A stretch of 36,665 nt of DNA from a virus, in the IMG/VR virus record IMGVR_UViG_3300027747_000009, positions 1-36,665 of that record, one strand, 5' to 3'. This document shows positions 21,951 to 30,000 of the stretch, piece after piece. Position 1 is the stretch's first letter; each line of letters opens with the position of its first letter. Both the position numbers and the translations under genes were made by a program. A model generated the notes under the pieces. It did not search any database and had not been told where the DNA came from. It was given only the letters and a program-made list of their open reading frames with translations.

Positions 21951-23375
21951 ATGCCAAAGCCTCCAAAACGCAGTCAAGAAGAGATACTGGAAGACCTTGC
22001 TAAACCAGCCGCTTTCGCATCTAACGTCCTTGGAATCAATCTGTACGACTGGCAACGCAAGGTACTGCGTGATTTAGAACCTAAAGACTGTCGCGTAGCC
22101 TTGCGTGCAGCCAACGGCTCTGGCAAGACCAGCACCGTCATTTCGGCTATTTTGATATGGCACGCGCTCGTTTACCAGCGTTCCATCGCCGTAACCACAG
22201 CAGGCGTTTTCCGTCAAGTCGAAAGCCAGCTTTGGCCTAGCCTGCGCAATCACATTGCCAAACTTGGTGGTGCCTGGGAGGTCACATCTGGCGAGATCCG
22301 CTACCTTCACCCCAACGGCAACACATCACGCATTATAGGCTACTCAGCGACCGACCCTGGGCGTGCTGAAGGTTGGCACGCAGAGGACCACGAATACCAT
22401 CCGTTGCTGATGGTGGTTGACGAAGCCAAGACCGTAGCCGACCCGCTGTTTGAGGCTATCAGCCGATGTCAACCAACCCGCTTGCTAATTGCATCTAGCC
22501 CAGGCGGGACTAGCGGAGCTTTCTATCGGGCGTTCACCAAGGAAGCCAATATGTGGAGCAAGCACGCCGTCACAGCCTTTGACTGCCCGCACATAACCAG
22601 AGCGCAAATTGACGAAGTAACCCAGCGGTACGGAGAGAAGCATCCGCTGACCCGATCTATGATCTACGGAGAGTTTGTTGACATAGGGCTGGAAAGCCTA
22701 GTTATCAATCTGACCCAACTACAGAACTGCCACAACACACCACCTCAATTTAGGCCAGGTGTACGCATAGCAGGAGTTGACTTTGCGGCAGGTGGCGATC
22801 AAAACGTAATCTGCATAAGTGACGGCAACAAGATTCTACCTATGATTGCATGGCGTGAGAAAGATACGATGGCAGCCGTAGGTAGGTTTATAGTCGAGTT
22901 TAAGAAGGCTGGGCTGGAAGCTAACAACATCTACGCTGACGCAAGCGGGATGGGGATGGTTATGTGCGATGCCTTGTCTGAGTCTGGCTGGGTAGTCAAT
23001 CGCGTGAACTTTGGGGCTACGGCGTATGACAACAATGCCTATACCAACAGATCGGCTGAGATGTGGTACAACATGGCAAAGAAGATTGAGGATGCCGAGA
23101 TCATACTGCCAGAGGATGAGGACTTGACGGCGCAACTGACTTGCAGGCGCACAATCACCAACAGCAAGGGCAAGCTGGGCGTGGAGTCCAAGGACTCAAT
23201 GCGCGCCAGAGGCATAGCCTCACCCGATAGGGCTGACGCGCTGGCTTTGTGCCTTAGTAGCTCAAATAGCGGTCTTGACTTGACATTTCAGATAGAGCGT
23301 CCAACTTGGAAGTCACTTCAAGAAATGATGGTGGCACACGACCCCGTCATGGCTGGATTTGACCCAGGAGGATAA
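21951..23375 (+). CDS. terL: Terminase large subunit
   Basis: A 474-residue protein. It has ATPase Walker A RAANGSGKTS (Lys59), Walker B LLMVVDEA (Asp157-Glu158) and coupling motif LLIASSPGG (178-186). The nuclease domain has Asp277 (AGVDFAAGGD), Asp330 (IYADASGMG) and Asp426/Asp429 (SPDRADAL), the acidic triad of RNase H-fold terminases. It drives DNA into the prohead and cuts concatemers. The ATG at 21951 is assumed; a TTG at 21945 has better spacing from AGAGG. The 61-nt gap upstream contains a C-run but no clear signal. Confidence 0.93.
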   Translation: MPKPPKRSQEEILEDLAKPAAFASNVLGINLYDWQRKVLRDLEPKDCRVALRAANGSGKTSTVISAILIWHALVYQRSIAVTTAGVFRQVESQLWPSLRNHIAKLGGAWEVTSGEIRYLHPNGNTSRIIGYSATDPGRAEGWHAEDHEYHPLLMVVDEAKTVADPLFEAISRCQPTRLLIASSPGGTSGAFYRAFTKEANMWSKHAVTAFDCPHITRAQIDEVTQRYGEKHPLTRSMIYGEFVDIGLESLVINLTQLQNCHNTPPQFRPGVRIAGVDFAAGGDQNVICISDGNKILPMIAWREKDTMAAVGRFIVEFKKAGLEANNIYADASGMGMVMCDALSESGWVVNRVNFGATAYDNNAYTNRSAEMWYNMAKKIEDAEIILPEDEDLTAQLTCRRTITNSKGKLGVESKDSMRARGIASPDRADALALCLSSSNSGLDLTFQIERPTWKSLQEMMVAHDPVMAGFDPGG

Positions 23376-23380
23376 ACACT

Positions 23381-23551
23381 ATGAATATTTGGAATTGGAT
23401 TACTTCAAATTGGACTGAAATTGTTGCCGCCGTTGGTGGCATCGTATTGGCTGCTCGCATTGTTGTTAAACTCACCCCGACCCCAGCGGACGATACGTTC
23501 TTGGAAAAGATCGTAAACTTCCTAAAGACAGTCGGACTTAATATTAAATAA
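23381..23551 (+). CDS. Small membrane protein, putative holin
   Basis: A 56-residue gene with AGGAGGA 7 nt before the ATG. Residues 1-11 are Trp/Asn-rich (MNIWNWITSNW), residues 13-30 form a membrane span (EIVAAVGGIVLAARIVVK), followed by LTPTPADDTFLEKIVNFLK. The short N-terminus, single span and amphipathic C-terminal helix recall small phage holins placed beside the terminase. Two further envelope-type genes follow directly, which supports a lysis cassette. It is not proven to form pores. Confidence 0.65.
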   Translation: MNIWNWITSNWTEIVAAVGGIVLAARIVVKLTPTPADDTFLEKIVNFLKTVGLNIK

Positions 23552-23557
23552 TCTTTT

Positions 23558-23746
23558 GTGCTGCGTGCAATCCTTGAGATCATCGCAGCCGTGTTTCGCA
23601 TCATTCCAGGCTGGAAGGAAAAGCGAACACAAAACCTTGAAAACGATTGGCGCAAGAACCGCAATGCTATTGACAGCGATCTGCGCAGTGAGTCTTGGTG
23701 GTTGCGCAACAATGACACCAGTAACACACACAACAGGGATAGTTGA
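23558..23746 (+). CDS. Small membrane-associated protein, possible inner-membrane spanin
   Basis: A 62-residue frame with a GTG start 6 nt after the holin-like gene; no ribosome site is visible, so reinitiation is assumed. The N-terminus (LRAILEIIAAVFRIIPGW) is hydrophobic but contains Arg and Glu, so it is a weak or amphipathic membrane segment. The rest is charged and polar (KEKRTQNLENDWRKNRNAID), as in periplasmic helical spanin domains. Most tellingly, a lipoprotein gene starts inside it in another frame (23664), the layout of embedded spanin pairs. This may still be a non-coding frame. Confidence 0.45.
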   Translation: MLRAILEIIAAVFRIIPGWKEKRTQNLENDWRKNRNAIDSDLRSESWWLRNNDTSNTHNRDS

Positions 23747-23876
23747 AGAGCTGATGAAAGATCAAAACTACAATGAAATTCGAAGAGGCACACCTGGCAC
23801 ACGCGAATGGGCTAGGAAAGCTTTGAATGCAGTCAACGATCTTTCTTACGAACTTCAAACCGAGAGGAACAAATAA
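23664..23876 (+). CDS. Small lipoprotein overlapping the previous gene, spanin-like
   Basis: A 70-residue protein starting at an ATG within the preceding gene (83-nt overlap, different frame). The N-terminus MLLTAICAVSLGGCATM is a lipoprotein signal, with Cys14 as lipidation site. The mature part is a short helical periplasmic domain (GTPGTREWARKALNAVNDLS). A lipoprotein embedded out of frame in a membrane-protein gene, next to a holin-like gene, is typical of Rz/Rz1-type spanins that fuse inner and outer membranes at lysis. It implies a Gram-negative host. The 37 residues upstream in the same frame have no good start. Confidence 0.6.
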   Translation: MLLTAICAVSLGGCATMTPVTHTTGIVEELMKDQNYNEIRRGTPGTREWARKALNAVNDLSYELQTERNK

Positions 23877-23877
23877 T

Positions 23878-24333
23878 ATGGCATCAAATGAAATTAACCC
23901 GATGGATTCACAATTTTCGTTTTTGTACGGGAACATGAGCGAAGGCAAATCAAATGCACAGGGCGGAGCGGAATTGCTGACAGTAATCGTCACCGCTCAA
24001 CAGCAGTACAGGATTTTCCATTGGCAGACCAAATCATACAGCCAGCACAAGGCGTTTATGAAAATTTATGATTCACTCAATGACAACATTGATGAATTGA
24101 TTGAAACCTTCATGGGTCGTTATGGCCGAATTATTCCTAGCAATGGATTTAACTATAAGGTTCAGAATTACATGAGCCTTGAATCCTCCGTTGCATTTAC
24201 AAACAACTTGATCAAATTCCTGTCCGAAAGGTTTAATGAAATTGTCGGGGATAAGTCAACTGATCTTCTCAACATTCGCGATGCAATCTTGGGCGATCTA
24301 AACCAACTCAAATATCTCCTCACCCTGGCTTAA
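23878..24333 (+). CDS. Dps/ferritin-like protein (DUF5856-type)
   Basis: A 151-residue, mostly helical protein. The segment YRIFHWQTKSYSQHKAFMKI, then YDSLNDNIDELIETFMGRYG, carries His48, His57, Asp69, Asp72-Glu73 and Glu76, matching the first two helices of Dps/ferritin-like four-helix bundles (HW...SY.QH....YD.L....D...E...G). The C-terminal two helices (NNLIKFLSERFNEI and DLLNIRDAILGDLNQLKYLL) complete a bundle. I chose ATG 23878 for its GAGAGGA site. Dps proteins bind iron and DNA; in phages such proteins occur near head genes with unknown function. It lies 3 nt before the portal gene. Confidence 0.65.
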   Translation: MASNEINPMDSQFSFLYGNMSEGKSNAQGGAELLTVIVTAQQQYRIFHWQTKSYSQHKAFMKIYDSLNDNIDELIETFMGRYGRIIPSNGFNYKVQNYMSLESSVAFTNNLIKFLSERFNEIVGDKSTDLLNIRDAILGDLNQLKYLLTLA

Positions 24334-24336
24334 TCA

Positions 24337-26226
24337 ATGTCCGCTATTTCAAATAGAGACGAGCGCAGGGATAAGTATTACACGCGCATCATCAATGCGC
24401 TTAACCAGCGTGAGACTTGGGAGAATCGCCAGAGGTTGTTCTACCAAGCTCGCTACTTTGGTGTGCGCCGTAAGGTCAAGCCTTGGCCCACAGCAGCCGA
24501 CCTGCACGTTCAGTTGATCGACACGGCGATTGAAAAACTAAAGCCTTCATTTGTAAACAGCGCAATTGGCAACGATATTCTTTCTAGTTTCGTACCAATG
24601 CGCCAGCAGCTAACCCCGCTGACCGTATCAGCCGAGCGTTGGTTTGATTACAATATGCGGGAGCGTACAAACTTTCAGAAAGAGATTGTTTCAGTAATTG
24701 ACCACATCCTTCTTTACGGACGAGGAGTTGCCAAGATTGTTTGGAATGAGGACAAGAAGCGCATTGACTTTGAGGCGATTGATCCCTTCCATATTATTGT
24801 TCCAGCCCACACAAAGGAGTTTAAGGATGCCGATTTCATTGTTCACATCGTCTCAACAAGTGTCGATTCCTATAAGGCAAATCCCTTGTACAAACAGGAT
24901 GAGGACTTTATCAAAACAATTTCAGGTAAACCCTCGAAATCAGTGGGCTTACGAAGTGAGATTCAAGACGAGATTTACAGGCGTGAAGGAATTACTCAGG
25001 AAGCTGAGAACGACCGTATTATACTTTGGGAGATGTACACTCCGTCCGAGGATGGATGGAAAGTCGAAACTTATAGCCCGCTGGTTGTAACCGAAGATGT
25101 CCGCAAACCCTTCACATTACCCTATCGTCATGGCGAACCACCTTTCGTAGATTTCCCCTATGAGGTCACAGGGGGCGGTTGGTACAGTCCGAGAGGCGTA
25201 GCAGAGATACTTCTCCCGAATGAGAACCTGCTAAATAAGCTCAAGAACTCCCTCTCCGATTACGTTGAACTGGCCAACCGACCCGTTTTTGAAGCACAGA
25301 ATCCGATCTCGCTAAACACATCAAACTTGAAGATGCAGCCTGGGCAGATTCTGCCACAAGGCTTAAAGCCAGTTCAGTTTAGCCAACCTCCATTCGACTT
25401 CCAGAAACTGATGCTCGAAGAGCGTCTGCTCTCCGAACAGCGGATGGGCAATCCAGACTTTGGTGCAGGCTCGCAGTTCCAAGTGTCGGATCGCAAGACT
25501 GCCACCGAAATCCAGGCGTTGCAGTCGCAGGCAGCAGCGTCTGGTGATTTGCGCAATCGTATGTTCCGAATGGGTCTAGCTCATCTCTTCAAACAATGCT
25601 GGTCGCTTTACACGCAGTACAACAAGAAAGACTTGATGTATCGGTACGCCGAAGAGACTGGCTCGATGCCATCCGAAGGCATCCATGACGAATATTCAAT
25701 TGAACCCAAGGGTGGACTTGACTTTATTAACCGCCAGTTTGCTTTACAGAAGTCAGTATCGCGGATGCAAATGTTCCAAAATAATCCTTTTGTGAATCAG
25801 GGCGAATTGGTAAAGTCGGTGCTTGAACAAGACGATCCCTCGCTGGTCCGCAGACTCTTCCAAGATCCGAACGCAGCCTCTGGCGATCAAGCTGAAGATC
25901 AAGCGACTGAAATTGCGACCATGCTTGCAACTGGATTTCCAGTCGCAATCAAGCCTAGCGATGATCACAAAGCGCATATATCCGTTCTCTTCGCGTTTAA
26001 CCAAGCGGCTCAACAGCGACAACAGCAGGTCGATCAGAGCGCAATGCAAGTTCTGATGGCTCACTTGCAACAACACTTGCAGGCGTTAGAGCAAGTTGAT
26101 CCAAACACATCCCGCGCTATCCAGAAACAGCTTCGTGATGCAGGTAAGGCTCAAGTGCAACAGCAGGGGCAACAACTGCCACCTGAAGCGATGCAAGGCC
26201 AAGCACCAGCACCGATGGCGGGTTGA
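24337..26226 (+). CDS. Portal protein
   Basis: A 629-residue protein between the terminase and scaffold genes. Regions recall podoviral portals: an N-terminal helical wing, DFEAIDPFHIIVPAHTKEFK with later strands, the stretch YSPRGVAEILLPNENLLNKL (typical of the stem approach), then QRMGNPDFGAG and a helical crown. The C-terminal 120 residues are Gln-rich (QQRQQQVDQSAMQVLMAHLQ) as in a barrel or tail end, then Pro/Ala-rich. The portal forms the dodecameric DNA channel at one capsid vertex and docks the terminase. Its TGA overlaps the next gene as TTGA. Confidence 0.85.
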   Translation: MSAISNRDERRDKYYTRIINALNQRETWENRQRLFYQARYFGVRRKVKPWPTAADLHVQLIDTAIEKLKPSFVNSAIGNDILSSFVPMRQQLTPLTVSAERWFDYNMRERTNFQKEIVSVIDHILLYGRGVAKIVWNEDKKRIDFEAIDPFHIIVPAHTKEFKDADFIVHIVSTSVDSYKANPLYKQDEDFIKTISGKPSKSVGLRSEIQDEIYRREGITQEAENDRIILWEMYTPSEDGWKVETYSPLVVTEDVRKPFTLPYRHGEPPFVDFPYEVTGGGWYSPRGVAEILLPNENLLNKLKNSLSDYVELANRPVFEAQNPISLNTSNLKMQPGQILPQGLKPVQFSQPPFDFQKLMLEERLLSEQRMGNPDFGAGSQFQVSDRKTATEIQALQSQAAASGDLRNRMFRMGLAHLFKQCWSLYTQYNKKDLMYRYAEETGSMPSEGIHDEYSIEPKGGLDFINRQFALQKSVSRMQMFQNNPFVNQGELVKSVLEQDDPSLVRRLFQDPNAASGDQAEDQATEIATMLATGFPVAIKPSDDHKAHISVLFAFNQAAQQRQQQVDQSAMQVLMAHLQQHLQALEQVDPNTSRAIQKQLRDAGKAQVQQQGQQLPPEAMQGQAPAPMAG

Positions 26227-26753
26227 AAGTACCAGTAATGCGTGATGCCTTCCAGCAGGAAGGACTAGCAAAGCTGTGTGAGTGGGCGAATGAGCAGGGT
26301 GCGACTAACAGGGCGGTTGAAATTGGGTCTTACAGTGGCGAGGGAACGGTAGTTATCGCAAAGCATTTCAAGGAGGTTATGGCGGTTGATCCTTGGCTAA
26401 ATGGATACGATATTAACGATAGGGCAAGTCAGCAATGCCCAATGAAGTTTGTCTTTGACGCATTCCAAGAGCGCACAACTCCGCTTGGTAATGTTCTATA
26501 CAGCAGGGGTAAAAGCCTAGACGCGCTCCAGTTGTTCAAGGATGGCGAGCTAGACTTTATCTACATAGACGGAGATCATCGCTACGAAGGCGTGCTTGCA
26601 GACCTAAAGGGCTGGCGCAAGAAGCTTAAAGAAGGCGGGATTCTGGCTGGTCACGACTGGAGTTGGCAATCAATCAAGAAAGCTTTGCTGGAGGAAATAG
26701 GACAAAAGGACTACACGATATTCCAGGGCGATTCTTGGGCAATAAAGCTATGA
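26223..26753 (+). CDS. SAM-dependent methyltransferase (Methyltransf_24-like)
   Basis: A 176-residue Rossmann-fold protein. It has motif I VEIGSYSGEGT (32-42), the acidic end of strand 2 in AVDPW (Asp56), then LDFIYIDGDHRYEGVLADLK and GGILAGHDW, the signature of Methyltransf_24-type enzymes often found beside glycan genes. The TTG start at 26223 overlaps the portal TGA (TTGA); an ATG at 26238 would remove five residues and is equally plausible. The substrate is unknown: sugar O-methylation is common in the family. It is odd to find it inside the head operon. Confidence 0.75.
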   Translation: MKVPVMRDAFQQEGLAKLCEWANEQGATNRAVEIGSYSGEGTVVIAKHFKEVMAVDPWLNGYDINDRASQQCPMKFVFDAFQERTTPLGNVLYSRGKSLDALQLFKDGELDFIYIDGDHRYEGVLADLKGWRKKLKEGGILAGHDWSWQSIKKALLEEIGQKDYTIFQGDSWAIKL

Positions 26754-27073
26754 GAAAACTAAAAGCAGCATTGGCGTTCATAAGAGATCAAGAATGGGTC
26801 AACGAACCGAAATGGGAGGATGAGGACGAGAAGGCGTGGACAGGATTCTTGTCAACCCCAACTGGCAAGCGTCTTAGTTTGATTTTGCTTAACCTAACCC
26901 TGCGTCAAAACGGCTCTGCCGTGATGAAGAAATCAGAGGCACTTGCAGACGCTTGTGGTTATGCTAAAGGTTTCCGTGGTTGTGTAGCGACTTTAGAATC
27001 GCTCGCATCCCAAAAACTCAACTCCGCCATTCCAGGCTATGGGGATGGATCGGATGAAACAATAGCCGACTAA
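26750..27073 (+). CDS. Hypothetical head-cluster protein
   Basis: A 107-residue protein. The ATG overlaps the methyltransferase TGA as ATGA; the frame is open further upstream, but only within that gene. The sequence (MRKLKAALAFIRDQEWVNEP, then FLSTPTGKRLSLILLNLTLR) is helical, with a mixed C-terminus containing Cys pairs (ADACGYAKGFRGCVATLESL). Its place between portal and scaffold suggests a minor head-assembly role. In phages related by order this slot often holds a conserved protein of unknown function. The 48-nt gap that follows contains a GGTAG/CTACC inverted repeat and an AAGAAAGG ribosome site. Confidence 0.65.
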   Translation: MRKLKAALAFIRDQEWVNEPKWEDEDEKAWTGFLSTPTGKRLSLILLNLTLRQNGSAVMKKSEALADACGYAKGFRGCVATLESLASQKLNSAIPGYGDGSDETIAD

Positions 27074-27121
27074 CCTTTAGGTAGAATGACTCCCTACCGA
27101 CAAGTGTAAGAAAGGGTCAAA

Positions 27122-28090
27122 ATGGCGGATTCAAACAACCTAACTGAAGCGGATGTATTGGCGATGGCGCAAGCGGCTGACGAAGGACGGAATTTTAATC
27201 CTACTCCCAAGGAAGACGAAAAAGCCAAAGTAGAAACAGAAGCTACAGAAAAGGCCAGCGGAGATAACGAGCAGACACCCGCGCCTGCTGAAAAAGCCCA
27301 AAAACAAACAGAAGCCTCGGATGAGGTTTCGTCTACCAAGGAGAAATCCAAGGAAGATAAAAGTTCTTTAACAACGCAATCTTCAGAAGACAAGTCGGAG
27401 TCGGCTTCCGAAAAGAAGCCTACCCGTTACGAGAAGGCTAAGTCGCGACTTGAGAAAGAGTGGGAAGATGTCCGAGCAGAGAAAGCCAGAATCAAAGCAG
27501 AGCGTGAGCAGATCGAGGCTGAAAGGGCAAGGAAGACTTCAGAAACTCATCAAGGCGAGACAAAGTCGGGAAGTCGCAAGTTTAGCGCGGAAGATTACAG
27601 GGAAGCAGCAAAGAGCTACCGTGATGAAGGCCGTGACGATCTTGCAAAACTTGCCGAACAAAAGGCTGGTGACATCGAAGTTGAGGATAGAAAAGAGATT
27701 GAGCAGAAAACCCAAACAGAATTAAAGTCTGCTTGGGATAAAAATTTGCTTGATGAAGTCGAAGCAAATCCTGAACTTAAAGATTCAAACAGCACATTGT
27801 ATAAAGCCGTATCGGAAATGTTGCAAAACCACGCAATCCTGCGTAATTACCCAGCGGGTATTAAGGATGCGGTAGGAATTGCCAAGGTAAAGCTCAAAGC
27901 GGAGTCCGCCTCCGATTTGTCGAAAAAGGTTGCAGAGTATGAGAAAGAACTTTCTCAACTCAGAAAAGCGACTACTCCAGCGTCTGGACAACCCAAAGGT
28001 CCTGCCAAGACTAAAGCTTTTCACGAACTGACTCTTGATGAGCAAGAACGTGAATTGATGAAAATGGCAAGCGAAGTTGACAGAGGTTGA
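27122..28090 (+). CDS. Capsid scaffolding protein
   Basis: A 322-residue, extremely charged protein, rich in Glu, Lys, Ser and Ala, mostly predicted coil or coiled-coil (for example residues 100-145 with EKEWEDVRAEKARIKAEREQ). A C-terminal basic/Pro stretch (TPASGQPKGPAKTKAFHELT) would be the capsid-binding end. Composition and position directly between portal and major capsid genes are the classic pattern of scaffolding proteins, which fill the prohead and leave or are degraded before packaging. No protease domain was seen. Confidence 0.8.
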   Translation: MADSNNLTEADVLAMAQAADEGRNFNPTPKEDEKAKVETEATEKASGDNEQTPAPAEKAQKQTEASDEVSSTKEKSKEDKSSLTTQSSEDKSESASEKKPTRYEKAKSRLEKEWEDVRAEKARIKAEREQIEAERARKTSETHQGETKSGSRKFSAEDYREAAKSYRDEGRDDLAKLAEQKAGDIEVEDRKEIEQKTQTELKSAWDKNLLDEVEANPELKDSNSTLYKAVSEMLQNHAILRNYPAGIKDAVGIAKVKLKAESASDLSKKVAEYEKELSQLRKATTPASGQPKGPAKTKAFHELTLDEQERELMKMASEVDRG

Positions 28091-28121
28091 GTAGTCATAA
28101 CAAACAAGGATACTTAATTAT

Positions 28122-29150
28122 ATGGTAACTACTGGCTCAGTCAGCGCGCAGTTCCAGGCATACTTCTCAAAAGCATTGCTCGAACGCGCAATCCCATTGC
28201 TCCAGATGGAGCAATTTGCAATGAAAACCCCCTACCCGACCAAAACGGGTGGAAACAAAACGATTCGCTTCTTCCGCTTCGGCGATCCCAGCATCACTGC
28301 GATCTCCGCTTTGTCGGAAGGAACAACCCCCTCTACTGGCGACGAGCGTGATCTCACGTTGTCCTCAGTTGAAGCCACGCTTGTCCAATACGGAAGCAAG
28401 ATCATCCTCACCGATGTCGTTCTTGCAACCGAATTGTTCTCGCACTTGGCACAGGCCACCAAACAACTCGGCGAAGATGCCGCCCTCCACGCTGACACCC
28501 TCTGTCACCGCGCGTTGGTGCAGGATTCATCGACCAGCACTGGTACTGGCGTAGCCACCAAGTCGTACAACCGTTATGCTCAAAGCAGCACCAACGGCAC
28601 GACCTGGGCCGCCGCGTCAGTTGCTAACAGCGCATTGACATCCACCGACTTGCTCGATGGTGCTACTGCGTTGTTCATCAACCGCGCTCCTAAGATCAAG
28701 GACGGCTACGCGCTTGTTGCGCATCCTGCCGTTATCCGTGATCTACAGCAGGACGATGATTGGTTGAAGGTTTCGAGCTATTCGAATCCCGATGCCATCT
28801 TCAAAGGTGAAATCGGCAAGTTGTTTGGCGTATCGGTCATCTCTTCGACCAACGTACAGACCTTTAATACCTCCTCCTCTGGCATCGCTGAGAACAGCGT
28901 TGGAACAACTGGTGTTAACACTGGTTATGCCAACGTCCTCCTCGGTGGTGGTGCGTTCGGAGTTCCTAGCTTGTCCTCATTGGCAGCCTCTGGCTCGCCC
29001 TTCGCTCCGAAGGTGTCGATCCTTGATGCTCCCGATAAGAGCGATCCTTACAACCAGCGCATCGTAGCGTCCTTCAAGACGTTCTACGCGGCCAAGCAAC
29101 TCGATCCTCGGTTCTTCCGAGTCATCGTTGCGAAGTCCAACTACAGCTAA
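28122..29150 (+). CDS. Major capsid protein, N4 gp56-like family
   Basis: A 342-residue protein. The N-terminal YFSKALLERAIPLLQMEQFA, then GNKTIRFFRFGDPSITAISA, LSEGTTPSTGDERDLTLSSV and VQYGSKIILTDVVLATEL, correspond to the N4 gp56-type HK97-fold capsid pattern. DGYALVAHPAVIRDLQQDDD, then GEIGKLFGVSVISSTN, and the end FYAAKQLDPRFFRVIVAKSN also fit. It is the most GC-rich and carefully coded stretch of the head genes, as expected for a highly expressed gene. It assembles the icosahedral shell around the scaffold encoded just upstream. Confidence 0.9.
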   Translation: MVTTGSVSAQFQAYFSKALLERAIPLLQMEQFAMKTPYPTKTGGNKTIRFFRFGDPSITAISALSEGTTPSTGDERDLTLSSVEATLVQYGSKIILTDVVLATELFSHLAQATKQLGEDAALHADTLCHRALVQDSSTSTGTGVATKSYNRYAQSSTNGTTWAAASVANSALTSTDLLDGATALFINRAPKIKDGYALVAHPAVIRDLQQDDDWLKVSSYSNPDAIFKGEIGKLFGVSVISSTNVQTFNTSSSGIAENSVGTTGVNTGYANVLLGGGAFGVPSLSSLAASGSPFAPKVSILDAPDKSDPYNQRIVASFKTFYAAKQLDPRFFRVIVAKSNYS

Positions 29151-29157
29151 TAATTAA

Positions 29158-29526
29158 ATGGGAACCCTAGTTATCGCTATGGGTCCTCGGAAAGCTGGGG
29201 AGGATAAAACCTCCCCAGCCTCTTCCTCATCTGAAAAACCTATGAATAAAATGATGAAGTCTGGAATGGTGATGCTTCCTGTTTCCAAGTTCGAGATGAA
29301 CGATGGCAGCGAGAATGTTTCGCCAGAAGTAGGTGATTCTGTTGAACTCTCTGGAACTATTGACATGATCGAGAATGGCGTTGCCCACGTTAATGTGGAA
29401 CACGCCATGAGCGAGAGTGGATCCAAGGACAAGTCGGAAGACATGGCCGAAGGTGAAAACTCAATGTCCGAAGAGGAAAAGATGATGAAGATGGCCGAGG
29501 AGTCGGATAAGGAAAACTATAGCTAA
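29158..29526 (+). CDS. Met-rich acidic head-cluster protein
   Basis: A 122-residue protein, 7 nt after the capsid stop. It has many Met residues (MNKMMKSGMVMLPVSKFEM, EEEKMMKMAEE), a short folded middle (VGDSVELSGTIDMIENGVAH, VNVEHA) with an OB- or SH3-like beta pattern, and a Ser/Glu/Lys-rich disordered end. Proteins of this kind follow capsid genes in some phages and may be capsid-associated. The TAA overlaps the next ATG by one base (TAATG). Confidence 0.7.
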   Translation: MGTLVIAMGPRKAGEDKTSPASSSSEKPMNKMMKSGMVMLPVSKFEMNDGSENVSPEVGDSVELSGTIDMIENGVAHVNVEHAMSESGSKDKSEDMAEGENSMSEEEKMMKMAEESDKENYS

Positions 29527-29816
29527 TGCCTGTTTACGAGTACGAGGACACCAGAAATGGAAAAGTTGTCGAACTCGAAAAGACAGTAGCCGAAAGGGAT
29601 TCAGTCCCTCGTTACCTTAAAAGATTCACAGTACCTAGAAAATTGACCCTAGTGGGGGTTGGCGAACCCCTCGACAACCCGCTGGGAGTCAATCAAACAA
29701 ATCTATTGAAGGGGTACTACCGCCAAGAACAAAAGCTTGGCAGTAGATTCAAAAGTGAGCATACGCCAGATAGCATCAAACGTGCTGCTCTAAGGAGAAA
29801 AAAATATGGCGACTGA
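29526..29816 (+). CDS. Small head-cluster protein with FmdB-like start
   Basis: A 96-residue protein. The start MPVYEYEDTRNGKVVELEKT resembles the FmdB-type zinc-ribbon opening (MP.YEY.C..CG...E), but both Cys pairs are missing, so a metal-free version of that fold is suggested. The C-terminal half is basic (FKSEHTPDSIKRAALRRKKY). It could bind nucleic acid or the capsid interior. It starts in a TAATG junction and overlaps the next gene by 11 nt. Confidence 0.65.
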   Translation: MPVYEYEDTRNGKVVELEKTVAERDSVPRYLKRFTVPRKLTLVGVGEPLDNPLGVNQTNLLKGYYRQEQKLGSRFKSEHTPDSIKRAALRRKKYGD

Positions 29817-30000
29817 ATTTGTAAGAAGCACTCGTAAAGCTAAGAACAAAGCTCTGCGCTTTGATGCTCAAGGCTTCACAAATGTGTTTGAAGTCACGGC
29901 AAGCTCCAGCGGTGGAACGGTTAATACTGTTGCCACAGCTCCTGCTTCCTTGAACGTAACGCTTAACGGCACTTCCTATCGGATTGCCCTTCACACCTAA
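29806..30000 (+). CDS. Small hypothetical head/decoration-type protein
   Basis: A 64-residue protein with an excellent AAGGAG ribosome site lying inside the end of the previous gene. The basic start (TEFVRSTRKAKNKALRFD) is followed by a beta-rich segment with Thr, Val and Ser (ASLNVTLNGTSYRIALHT). Small beta-rich genes directly after the capsid gene are often decoration or head-stabilising proteins. No family was assigned. Confidence 0.6.
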   Translation: MATEFVRSTRKAKNKALRFDAQGFTNVFEVTASSSGGTVNTVATAPASLNVTLNGTSYRIALHT

